A stretch of DNA of 64,000 nt from Plectrocnemia conspersa (Eukaryota; Arthropoda; Insecta; Trichoptera; Polycentropodidae): positions 1-64,000 of the forward strand of contig VTFK01000137.1 of assembly GCA_009617715.1 (NCBI GenBank). Direction: 5' to 3'. Under the pieces are notes generated by a model. It was not told where the DNA came from. It did no database searches and saw only the letters and a program-made list of their open reading frames with translations. A program made the translations under genes and the position numbers. Each line of letters starts with the position of its first letter. The stretch's first letter is position 1. This document shows, in pieces, positions 11,629-23,053 of the stretch.

Positions 11629-13381
11629 TAGATACAAGGGTTGGCGTGACATTATTAAGGCAAATGCGAGTGAGACAATGCAGTTCCTTATATATATGCA
11701 CAATTTATATTGATCTAAGAGTCTAGTATTGTAAAGAGAGTAAACATATATATATACAAAAAAAATTTTATATATCTCACAATATTGGTTTAAAAGTTAA
11801 GTGGATTCAATATTTTTTGTAAAATTTCTATTCAAGATCGAACTCAAATATTCTAATAGTATTTAGTTAAAGTAACTTGCATTGTTACTAGTTATGACAG
11901 TATTTGCAATAAATCTGCATGAAAAACTGTAATAAACACTATTTTAAATATTGTTAAAATATTATTAGAATAGCACTGATAATTCGATTTGGGTTATCAG
12001 TATTAGCATTATAAGATTATACTTTGCTATCAATGAAAATATTTTTGATGTATTTTTACGCAAATCAAAAAATATTTTTATAGTCCGCTATATATTTTTA
12101 GTAATTAGATCGTTGATTATTCCATTCCAAAAATTTGGATACGCATTTCCAATCTGTTCAAATGTATTAATTTATATTTTTCTGCAGTTAAAAATATAAT
12201 ACAAAGTTATCTGTCAGATGAGTTCTTACTCTAATCATACATATTTATTTTCTTTATAAAAAATCGTTAAAGCTTATATTTAATTCATTAAAATTTTATA
12301 TACACTTCTTAAATATGTATTGCTCAAATACAGATACGTCACGATTAATTCAAAATATTTAACTAATGCTCAGGTGTGTTTTGCTTCAAAAGCAAGCAGA
12401 CAAAGAGCATAGAGATAAAAAATAACAACCCATATTACATCACAAAAGCTAATAGAAACATCTACGTATATACTACACACATTATGCTCACGTTTGAAAA
12501 TAAATAAACGTAATGTAAAAAACCTCTTACGTGATTAATTTTAATTCGCACAAAATATATATTATATTTTTAACTATGACAATGAAACGCATAATACAAA
12601 CATTTATTTACAATAAATTATACTAAATGACGACAAATATGAATAAATTGAACATTTGTGTGCTTTCACAAACTCGTATAATCGCTTTATTGACACTTGT
12701 GTCGAAACGTTACGATGCGTTACGTAAACGTAATTTACGTTTTTTTGTGTCTTCCCGCTTCGCGTAATTCGATTAACGGGACACGTAGTTGTAAACTCGA
12801 CGAGAGTTTGGCGCGATTTTTTTTTGTTTCATATATTGAGGATTCAGATCGAAACGAAAGCGCAGCATATTTATAAATATAGACAGATTATTATAGAAAA
12901 GTAAAGGCGTGTCTCTCTAAAATGATGGCGGTGCTCCAAATAGTAACACCTGTTTTTTTCAGGTCGATTTATCTACGTGGCAGAGTCAAGGTTGGGCTTT
13001 AATGAATTGATTATAGGTTTTCATCTATAATTGAAAGTTTTTCTGATTATTTATTATATTGAATTATTTGGATCAGTTAAAAAATCATAATTAGTATTGG
13101 ATACTAAAAGGAATATTAAATATTTATGTTCAAATATGTACTCAATTTGGAATAAACAGCACGTCTGTTGTTTTATTAAGAAACGTCACTACTAAATATT
13201 GATTCATTATTAGATTATATTTACTTAAAATCTCCCGTTGCAACATGACAGACTTAATAAGAGTCATCAGACTAAAATCAAAGTTTACGTTTATTTTAAG
13301 CTTACAAACTTACACTGTAATAATCAATGGGTATTATAATTATATATTAATCACTAATTCTGATCTTCCAGATACGATAGA
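11629..13381. other. AT-rich intergenic sequence, no gene seen
   Basis: No coding or RNA gene signal. Bases 12660-12800 are somewhat richer in CpG but hold no open frame or recognisable motif. Confidence 0.5.
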
Positions 13382-13470
13382 AATTAAAAAACACTTGGAT
13401 TCATATGGGATTGGAACCCAGGACTTTCAAGTATTAGTCACTGACTTATGGTCTATCGTGTTTCTATTTT
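13382..13470 (-). repeat. tRNA-like SINE fragment, copy 1
   Basis: Read on the minus strand, the block has an A-box-like phrase (CATAAGTCAGTGAC), a B-box-like phrase (GGGTTCCAATCC), then CATATGAATCCAAGTG. A diverged copy in the same orientation sits at 31818-31908. Paired internal pol III boxes and two dispersed copies suggest a tRNA-derived SINE. Similarity is visible by eye; the family is not identified. Confidence 0.45.
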
Positions 13471-14068
13471 TTCTTAATTTTCCGTTGTAAATCTGTATTA
13501 ATCAGAATTAAATAATACATTAAATATTAACCACTAGACTGAAATTCTGGTAATCGGTGATATTTATATAATTAAAATAAAATCTGCTGCGAGGGCCTGA
13601 ACGTCGTTGATTATCAGTCTAGACTGCACGGACTACGCTATTCCGACCTTATTTTAATAGGATTGCCTGAAAAATATATATTTTGTGATACATACGCAAA
13701 TAATAATTTTATAAAAATCAGACTAGCGCGGAAGAGGTGGGTATATTTGGTCACTAATTGCGGATCTGGAAGGTCTGAAACATAGTAGAGCCGATGGGTT
13801 AAATCTGCGGCTGGAGGTTTAACGGACGGGATTGAAACTATATATAAAAATATTTTATGCTAAGAAAGAAATAAGAATGTGATACACCCTTGCAGAAAAA
13901 AATATAAATCATAGAAAAAAGTAGTCATGCTTAGCATTACGCGAATTTTTCGTCATTAAAAAAACTACCACGAGAAATGAATATATTTGGTCTGTATCAA
14001 TATCCTTCTATCGCTTGTCTCTGTGAGATTCATTTTTGGGCCGAAACAGACTATTTGTTGCTCTAAAA

Positions 14069-14314
14069 CAGGGGTAGAAAATAAAAAAAAAACATATTGG
14101 TAAACTATTTTTATGTTTGTGTGAAGTAATCATTTATTTCTGTTATTAAAATAACTTATTGGTATTATCTATGTTTATTTTAAATTTAAACTTATTTTGG
14201 GCTTTAAATTACTACTTTTCTTATGATCATCTAACACATACGATGTTAGTAGATAGCCGTCAATAATTTAAAAAAACAGGTCGCCCATAGTGATCAAAAT
14301 TTTTGCCACCCCTG
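14069..14314. mobile_element. hAT-type MITE, 246 bp
   Basis: The ends CAGGGGTAGAAAAT and ATTTTTGCCACCCCTG are imperfect inverted copies. The flanks are a perfect 8-bp duplication CTCTAAAA (14061-14068 and 14315-14322). The CAGGGGTGGC-type terminus and 8-bp duplication are characteristic of hAT elements. The AT-rich interior encodes nothing. Confidence 0.85.
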
Positions 14315-14322
14315 CTCTAAAA

Positions 14323-16969
14323 CAACATAAAAAAAATTACTAATGAATGTAAATATGACAATGACCACTTTCGACCATCGTGACGCATTGGGGTTAGGTT
14401 ACGATGATCTTAATTTAATTTAAATAAATACATATTTTTCGTGATAAGGACAAAATATAAAAAATCGTTATTTTCAACTAAGATTTTTTTATTTACTTAA
14501 GATATAGATGTCCCTATTGTTTTATTACCGAAAAACTAATACATAATTGTAAAAACAGCCTTTTAAAAAATGTGTGCACGGGTGCTCTTATGGCATTGAA
14601 TATTGTGTCTTATTATTTTTTTATTCAAGAAATATTTTCACATTTTTTTTAATATCGTACGTAAATATATTTTTAAACGAAAGTCAGAATATTTTTTTTT
14701 ATTATGATTATACAAATAATTATTTTAATATAAATAAATGAAATATTTCATTATGAGTCACATTCACTGACCTACACAATTATAATTATTTATAGTGTTA
14801 AATGAAAAGTGCTTGTTTGATTTGTCGCTGCTAAAATTATATTAATGGAATGCAAATATAATGAGTTCTTAAATCGTGATTTATTGAATAGAATCTGTAT
14901 AAAAAAGTAGGTCGCGCATCGAGAAATTTTACAAATACCTCTTAGTTATTTTTTTGGTGAACTTAAGAATTGGAGAAAAGTAGTTGGTATATAAAATTCA
15001 TTGATGTGACGTTTTGTTAAAAAGTTTGAAAATCACTACTCTATAATTATTGTAGGAAAAATTCAGACATATAAATAAGTTGAAAGTGCCAAATTTCTAT
15101 AAATACAATGCCTCTTTTTAAAAAATCTATAAAAATAATAATAATTCTAAAATAGTCTTTTGTATTCATAGTGCTTCAGTACTTTTTCTTTTTTCGCTTC
15201 AGACCTTAACTTGTCGCCGTGACAACATTCGCAAACAAAACGCGCGATCGATTCATGCGGTGTTTTAATTTTTCTCTTTTCTTTCATTCCCTTCTATCGA
15301 TTCGGACTAGTTTTGACGTCACCGTTTGCAATTTTCTCTCAAATACAAAATAAAAACATACAAAGTCGTCTCGTTATCGACTGCACATTTACGTTTACGT
15401 GACACATCTCATAGTGAAAAACGTGACCGCTTTCGAAAGCGACATAATCCAATTGTCTAAGTATGGATTATTCTGTAAATATATAAAGAGAAAACAAATA
15501 ACACTGAAAACCAATGTGACATACACATACATAACTGAAAGGTTTCGCTTGGTCACGACATTGAATTTCATTGTCAAGGATTTTTGCTTTGATGAAAATA
15601 TATTACTATTATTGGCTTCGTGGGGTAATAAAAGACACACCCTTGTAAACATTAAATATACATATCTATGACTACGAACGAATCGGTGATAAAATATTCA
15701 ATTAAATGTTTATCTTACTGAAGAAAATCTCGTAATGCCATTGTTTAATAATAATTGTAATGCATTGTTGATTCAGTTTCATTAACACGCATAATCGATT
15801 TCTGACAATAATGTCAATAAGTGGTTTTTGCTCCGAAACGCGCGCCGATTGGAAAAGTTTCTCCGCAATAATTTTAAAATGCCTTGTTACTACCATCACT
15901 ACAACGGATGAATCGAAGACGATCGGTCATCAATGCCGAATAATGATAGAGCGCGGACGAATTTAATACAAATTAGAGGAAAAAAATGTGTTAGGTGAAA
16001 TCGTGAGAGAGAAAAAAGCCAGCGCAAGCTCATTGTTAAAAAGACGCTGTATCAGATTTTTTTATTAACGTTTTTGATTTAGTTTGTATCTTTAGAGGCA
16101 CTTGAGAAATATAAAAAAGCAATTATTTATTAAAAATAATATTATGTTGTTAGAGTTCTAACAGCACAGTTATTTAATAAAAATATATTTATTATCTATT
16201 TATCTTAACAATCATAATGCGGTGCTCACATCAACGCAGGAATTTCGCTAGATGCGTTTTATTAATATAATGACTGATTATTTAATTTTTCACGCCATCA
16301 TTTACAACATTTTCACGCTCTTTACAAACATTCGCGGGCGACCTGTTACTTTACATAAGATCTAGATTGGTAACCCAGAGGTTGCGGGTTCAAGCCACGC
16401 CAGCAGACTCGATTTTTTATTATAATCAGCCTCAACTGCAAAATGAAATCTATTGATTATGAATTAAAATTCACGTAGCACCGATTCCCAGACTGAAAAG
16501 TGGTGGTTAATACATACTTGTAGGTATTTATTATTTTTAATTGACTTACCCAGTTGATACAGATTTACCCCGTCGTAACGTATTAGGCTTACGTAAAAAA
16601 TGTATGATACTAAAATGTTCTTCAATCAAGCTTTTTTTAAAGTCAAATATTAGGACCAATTATTGCGAATATTTAAATTTTAGTGTAGATCGCTGTCTCA
16701 CATATACTGGTGATCATGCGCTTTTAAATTGATCACATATAATGATCAATGAAAAAGCCCATGAGCTCTCATCCTCGACTATGCTTATCTTATCACTACT
16801 AATATTATATTTATGAATACATAAACTATGCTTTATTCATTAAAATAAATAAAATATTGAGAAAAACGCGATTTTTCTCAATGACTCATAACTCATTTGA
16901 TGGTAAATATTATTTTATTGTATATATTAGCTAGATTTATTTATTGTATTGAAGTAAAAAAAAAACAAA
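14323..16969. other. AT-rich intergenic sequence with a possible SINE relic
   Basis: No gene signal. At about 16345-16400 the plus strand reads TTGGTAACCCAGAGGTTGCG then GGTTCAAGCCACGCC, resembling the 3' half of a tRNA with a B box. No intact acceptor stem or A box pairs with it, so I take it as a SINE remnant rather than a tRNA gene. The overlapping 60-90 codon frames at 15395-15671 on both strands show no family resemblance. Confidence 0.4.
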
Positions 16970-17439
16970 ACGCTAGGTATTAATGGGATTCTGAGAATAA
17001 ACACGCTTTCGCTTTTTGACTCAATCACAATTTATGTCCATCCACCCGCGTTTCATTACAAAGTTTTGATGGATCCAAATTATTCAGCAGCATAATAGAG
17101 CTATCAACTTAAAGTTGGTTTTTACTATACAATGAATCTTTTAGCTCTTTTAATTATTCACGCTTGCCAGCACATACAAGTGTTTTGGGTGCTCCGCTTC
17201 CAGCATTATGTAGAGAGAAGCATTCATCTTTCAAATTTATTATTGTTGTATTGAGTGATTGTTCTATTGTACATAATTCGAAAAATGCGATTCAGTAAAT
17301 ATAATCCGAATACTTGTTCCAATTACATACTGTCTTTAATGCGCTCACAATTGACTAGGTTAAACTGCACATATAATTCAGCATAATATGCTACTAACAT
17401 TGAAAGTAATTTTGGAGCAATTTATAAAATAATTGTTTG

Positions 17440-17522
17440 TGCATAACTCTCGAACAGATTAGGTGCGAGCAAGAATTGGTCAGAATAGTGAACACCTCAT
17501 GAATAACATTGCAACGAATTCT
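17440..17522 (+). repeat. dispersed repeat family E, fragment
   Basis: Reads ATTAGGTGCGAGCAAGAATT then GTGAACACCTCATGAATAAC. Related copies are at 32565-32620, 41695-41855 and 62563-62642. Confidence 0.5.
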
Positions 17523-18330
17523 TTTCTGAAGATTTACCTTATATAAATGCACAAACAATAAGTTTTATGAAACAAAGTATTTATTTAAATGCATATATCT
17601 CTGTACTGTTTTAGTGCCACGGTATATTTGGTATTACACGACCCCCCAATGCCAACTATTTTTATAATTAAAAATTTGTCAAGTATTAACGACTTGCCAA
17701 GAACTCTTATAACACAAAAAGAGTCTCCAGTGCATTTGGACACCATTTGCAGCTGTTAAAAATTCAAGTGTTGTCATAACAAAAAAATATTGAATTATTT
17801 TTAGCTTTATTAGCAAACTAACAATTTTATACAGAGTAAAAAAACACTTTTGTGAGTCAACCCAACATTGGTCGAGAAGTATCTTATTACAAAGGCGCGA
17901 ATAAAAAGCACATCCCACAGTTTGAGAACAAACATAGTTTTAGTCCAGATTTACACCAATTATCATTTGTTATTAAATTTGCGTTTCATATATAAAAGAC
18001 GCGACATTGAAAAGAAGCACATTAATCTTAACCATTTTTAATACAGCTATTTAAGCAGTAATACTTTTAAAGGTTTCTCCATATATGACTATATACCTAA
18101 ATATTCTTGTAATATTATTTCGTAGCGTAATTAACAGATCTGTAAATGTCCGCATGTGGTTTTTAGCATTATGGTCGCGTAGCGACTGAGCCCCGTATGT
18201 GGCGCGTGGCAATAGAACGGTTAAAATAATTAACTAGTACTTGCATATATTATCTTAATTGAGTAAAACTGCCATATTTCTTGAATAAAAAAATATTATT
18301 TTAACTTTTACTTTGATTGGCACTAATAAT

Positions 18331-18390
18331 GTAATTTTAGGTACATTTATAATTAGTAATTTTAGGTACATAATGTAATTTTAGGTACAT
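18331..18390. repeat. triplicated 16-bp phrase
   Basis: GTAATTTTAGGTACAT occurs three times within 60 bp, separated by short variable AT-rich linkers. Confidence 0.7.
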
Positions 18391-18650
18391 TTAAAAATAT
18401 AGTATTCTTCAACATTCAATACTAAACGATTTTTTTTTAAATTATTTTCATCGACCAGCACACACACACATGTGTTTTGAGTGCTCTGCTCGTTATATTG
18501 CGACATAAAATTGACCATGAAGAAAGCATTAATATATAAAGTCAATTCCTGTCGTTGTAAAACGCTACCTCGATCATATATTATACAATTAATCGAATTT
18601 ATTTGCACAATTATTCAGTACTATAATAGGACTACCAACCTGAGTGTATC

Positions 18651-18875
18651 AAGTTGTCCGATTAGTCTTTGCGGTTTTTTTCTTAAATTTGCAAAAATGT
18701 ATAATTTTTTATAAATTAACGATAATTTCACTATTATTTTGGTGTTTGTTAACTGCTTAACTGCCATTTAGTAACGGAATATTTTTTTGTTTCGATATTT
18801 TTAACCCTAAATCAACAATAGCAGTGGATATAAAATAATCTCAGTTAAGCTATACTATGCTTTATGAGTTTAGAT
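18651..18875 (+). mobile_element. mariner-like 5' end fragment
   Basis: About 220 bp closely match the first part of the mariner relic at 23582, including TTTGCAAAAATGTAT, TAAATTAACGATAATTTCAC, ACCCTAAATCAACAAT and ATAATCTCAGTTAAGC. Only the 5' portion is present. Confidence 0.55.
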
Positions 18876-19200
18876 AGCAGTTAAAACATCTACGGTTATA
18901 ATAATTTAAATTACGTTCTGAAACATATATCTTTTGTTTTTTGTTGATTTTTCACCGACTCAGACACCAACACTACGATATACATGAAGAATGCACTAAT
19001 TTCTAGTCAATTCCTGTCTTTGAGAATCGTTGCCTAGATTACATGTGTGTTCAATGCCTTCACAATAAACTGCATTCCATTGCACAGTTTTGATTTAAGC
19101 AAATTCCTCAGCAGCATGATAGGACTGACAGGTTCGAAGGTTAATTTATTATGTGATAATCCACTTAATCATTATCGTATCAATTAAGTAGAATGAACAA

Positions 19201-20457
19201 ACTGCAACTGATATTACCTATTGAATTATTTCATCGACTGCTGCAAATATTGCTTGTTTTGGAGTCAGTGATTCGTTTGATGTCGCGAGCTTTTAGTATA
19301 ATTATAATATTGATTCATAGTTGTATCCACTTATCAGTTATCCGATCGCTTTCGTTTAAAATTCGGTTCTCGTGTGTGTTGTATCATCGTCATTATTTCC
19401 TAAAATCCGATAGGCGATTTCTAATCATCGAGGGTCTACTTTCTCGGAGTATCGCAAAATTCGCTCGTTGGCAACCCACGCCGCAATCAAACTGTTACAT
19501 CGATAAACAAAGAGTCGAATGTGTAACAGTCCGTGTTGAAACCGCTGAACCGTGTTTAAAATATTTTATTCATTCGGCTTTGTTTTTTTTATTATGTTTT
19601 TTTTTTTTAGCACTTGTTCTTCTGCTTTCGAACGATCTTCTCCATTGGGCAATGCGACTGTAGTATTGTTTCATAACGACTAACCACTGTCCGTAACGAC
19701 TGTGCACGAACCCCGGTTCGAGAATGCAACGCTTTTTTCACGTGACCGGGTTAACCAATTTGTTGCATATTAATTCCAAAAGTTGCATTACATTATTATA
19801 TTGTAAGCAAAACTGTTAACATTCTTTTTCAAAACACTTCTGAACTCAATATCATACTCTACAGATAATGCTTAAATTTAAATTAAGGTGTTAAGAATAT
19901 GAAGGGCTAACTCCACATGCATGTTTTGAGGTTAAGGGTCAACCGAACGCACGGTTCTCCGTCAAGTTCAGATGGTGGGAGTATGAGAGATCACTCATTG
20001 CGTATTGAGTTATCTATTTTGCTAAATTTTATCTATCCTGCTTTGTATAATCACACTGCAAAACTAATATTATTATTAAATATAAAATACACCTTGTTGA
20101 GTCTTTCCATAATATTCTCATCGTTCCATAAAAGGCCCGGCCAACAAGTAGATCGCGAAACAATGTATCAAAATATTCACAGTTGATAATTGGGTTTGTC
20201 ATCTATATAAATTATTATCTAAACGCAAGATTTTGTTGCGGTGAATTTGCATAACGCGTATAAACATTACATTGATAGATATTTAGTGTTTTTTTTCTCG
20301 AACGGCTTTTTATTAAAAGTAATTTATTGTAGATCATGAGAAATCTAAAAAAGACCAGAACTATCATTTTCATAAGTAATTAAAATTATTTAATTTTTTC
20401 GTCATGGTTTAAGAAAATGTTGCTTTTTTACATGTGTGATTTCTGTCTCAATATCTA
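19201..20457. other. intergenic sequence, no supported gene
   Basis: A 156-codon open frame at 19193-19663 is rich in Ile, Leu and Phe. It overlaps repeat-like sequence and has neither a recognisable domain nor good codon structure, so I do not call it a gene. Bases 19640-19760 are less AT-rich and contain CACGTG and the near-palindrome CGAACCCCGGTTCG. Confidence 0.4.
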
Positions 20458-20459
20458 TA

Positions 20460-21460
20460 CAGGCGGCCCTCGACTTTCGCACATAATTGGTTCCTGAAAA
20501 TGTGTACGAATGTTGAATGTACGAAAGTCGAGGGAAGTAAAAAAAAATTAAAATTGTGTGTATTTTAAAATATTTATTTATCAAGTAAATATAAGATGTT
20601 TAAGTGGCGTTTAAGAGACACGTTTAAGTGGGGTTTGCGGGTGTTTTCCTTGAAAAGTTATCAAGAGCTAACTATTTTCCACTATTCTTTTTCTTTTCTT
20701 CATATAGTATTTTATAACATGCTATGTTTTTATTGATCGCCCCACGCACTTGAGATATGCGTTCTCCATTGGGATCACAATCTTCCATTATATTTAAAAA
20801 TTTGTCAAGGTGCGTGAAGGCTTCATTAATATTTTTCATTGTTAAAGAGTTTTTCAAAAGAAACCTGTCTCATCTACATTAAATGTTTAGCTAGAGGAAT
20901 ATTCTACATCTTCAATAATTTTGGATAATTAGGAAATAAATTCTTTTGCAGCATCTTTATCTGCATTAGCCGATTCTCCAGTAAATTTAATATTATGAAA
21001 AGAATACCTCATTTTAAAATTGTAAAACCAACCGTTACTTGCTTGAAAAACCGTGTTAAAATATTTTTTTAATCTATCCTTCCAATCTTTGTGCAAATTA
21101 AGAGCTTTTGCTTGAATAATTGAAATACTCAGAGGGATATCTTTTTTTGATGTTGCTCATCGATCTACCATGACAAAGATTTTCCATTTCATCCATGTTT
21201 TTTTTTGCTGTGTTTTTTTGGAAACATATCATTAAAGATTGTGGAAATATATCTTTATTTTCTACAATTTTGAACGTATTCTTTAATTATATTTTTTTTG
21301 AAAAATTGAACATATCGTAGACCTGTTTGTATCATACGAATGTCCGATTGAAGCCTAAGATTCACCGCTATCAGAACGTTTTTTTAAAAAAAAATTTAAA
21401 AGAGTTGTTTTTTTTTAAATGTGCGAAATAGCGAATTGTGTGAAAGTCGAGGGCCGCCTG
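20460..21460 (-). mobile_element. internally deleted Tigger-like transposon, 1001 bp
   Basis: The ends are inverted copies (left CAGGCGGCCCTCGACTTTCG, right its complement), and TA flanks both sides (20458-20459, 21461-21462). The minus strand encodes pieces of a Tigger transposase. A CENP-B-like segment ASNGWFYNFKMRYSFHN (about 21055-21005) is followed, after in-frame stops, by FNVDETGFF (near 20880), which carries the first catalytic aspartate. A C-terminal piece at 20672-20857 follows. Full-length relatives are usually above 2 kb, so the catalytic middle is missing and the copy is dead. Confidence 0.8.
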
Positions 21461-21462
21461 TA

Positions 21463-23053
21463 AAAGAAAATTTAGAAATCGCCACTTCAACACATTTCAT
21501 ACTTAATTTTAATCTGATTTTCATATTAGTAGTAAAATATCTGGGTAAATAGGTATTGTTTCTGACGCTAGTAGTGAGTTTAGCGGGGAGGTGGACGGAA
21601 AAAATGCTTGGAAAGAAAATCGGCCTGTTGCCAGTTCGCTTTGCTCGCTGCGGCTTAGTGGCTATGCGTATGTCACATGTATAATTAACAAAGAAAAAGG
21701 TTCAGGCAAATCAAAATTTTGCCTATTAAAAAAAATATTGTTATAAATAACAAATTTGCAAGTTTAGATAGACGTCTCAAAAAAATATGTACGCAATATC
21801 TTAAGATCCTATAAAAAAATTGTCCTAAATAAATTAATCCATAGGTTTTAAATAAAATTCCGGGTGTGAAATAAAAACTCGCATATTTTTTAAGCAAAAA
21901 AATATGTAAGATTTAAAAAAAAATCGTTACGTATTTGGCAGTGCAGTGAGAAATTTTACTACATTTTCTCAAAGTCGTTATTTTATTTGTAAAATATATT
22001 AAGGTGCATTAATATTTATTTTATTATATGTATATGGTACCCGTACATATAATCTAATTCATATTTTCAGTATTTAACTAGTAGTACACTTTGTATGCGT
22101 TTCACGACGCTTATCGGTTGAAAACGGGACATAAGAATGAAACTTTTTTTGTACTGCGATGTTGAGATTTCGTTCAACTACGCCCATCTGTACTATTTAG
22201 AGCAGGATTCAGACTATTCATTAAAATAATAATAAAAATTTGATGGACATATTAATATGATTTTTTAATTAGCCGCAATCCACACATAAAGTAAACTATT
22301 TTTTATTTTAAAATTGCAAATTTGTAGCATCTAGTAAATAGATGCTACAAAATTTATCTTGTTATAATTTCTGTCTTTGAACAAACACATTGATTTTGTG
22401 ACCATCGAAAATGAAACTATTATTTATTGAAGTAAATTTTCACTATATCATCCTCAATAACGTTTATCACAATGCCTCTTGTTTATAACTGCAAGTTTTT
22501 TTTTTAAATATATTATCAAATAAAATGTATTCAGTTAGGTTTTAAAAATGTAACTAATTTAAACGCGATTAAAATAAGCAGATTTTATATATTTTTTTAG
22601 TATAATTCTTTATTTAATAAATGTTTACTAACGACCCGGAAATTTGTACTATTATAGTTTAATGCTACAATAGATTGAATACAACTTTTTGTTATATTCC
22701 ATAAGACGATAATAGTTCATTTCCGCCAAAAAATGTGACTTAGAGCACTATTTTATAATACCTATTGTTTCACAACAAACAGGTTCTTAAAAAATATAAA
22801 AACAACTACAAATTTCTAAAAAGTTTCTAAAAATATGAGTGATTGAGTGCTGCGAAACCACAATGAAATTGCTTTCGTGCCTTATCGACTGACTTGTAGT
22901 TCAAAAATGCTGTGCTTGCAAAATTACAACAGTGAATTGCCGGTGAGCTCAGCGGGACCTCCCATAATCATCAGGAGAAAGGTTCACCACTCTTCGAGCA
23001 TCTGAGCAAATTATCTAATTAGACTGATTCTTATTGTTTTATTCGATTTTCAG
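21463..23053. other. AT-rich sequence, probably intronic or 5' flank of the CRACD-like gene
   Basis: No recognisable exon. One weak candidate first exon lies at 22907-22942, just before the first supported exon. It runs from ATG through 12 codons (MLCLQNYNSELP) to a GTGAGC donor in phase 0, leaving a 111-nt intron. The phase fits the next exon, but the peptide carries no confirming similarity. Confidence 0.3.

Larger units (their letters stand above)
16970..19200. repeat. cluster of decayed copies of an unnamed dispersed repeat
   Basis: Phrases recur here in diverged form: CCAGCACA..CA..TGTTTTG.GTGCTC at about 17168 and 18457; GTCAATTCCTGTC at about 18539 and 19004; CAGCA..ATAGGACT near 17090 and 19110. 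Related phrases appear again at 26640-26900 (AGAATCGTTGCC, GAACA..CTGCAACTG.CATTA). I could not derive ends or a coding capacity. Confidence 0.4.

Noticed and set aside
15395..15671. Overlapping 85- and 90-codon frames on both strands
   Set aside because: Mirror-image open frames with no similarity to any family I know; likely chance.
16345..16400. Possible tRNA gene
   Set aside because: A B-box-like phrase is present, but no complementary acceptor stem, D arm or A box at the right spacing could be found.
19193..19663. 156-codon open frame
   Set aside because: Hydrophobic, compositionally typical of AT-rich noncoding DNA, overlaps decayed repeat sequence and has no recognisable domain.
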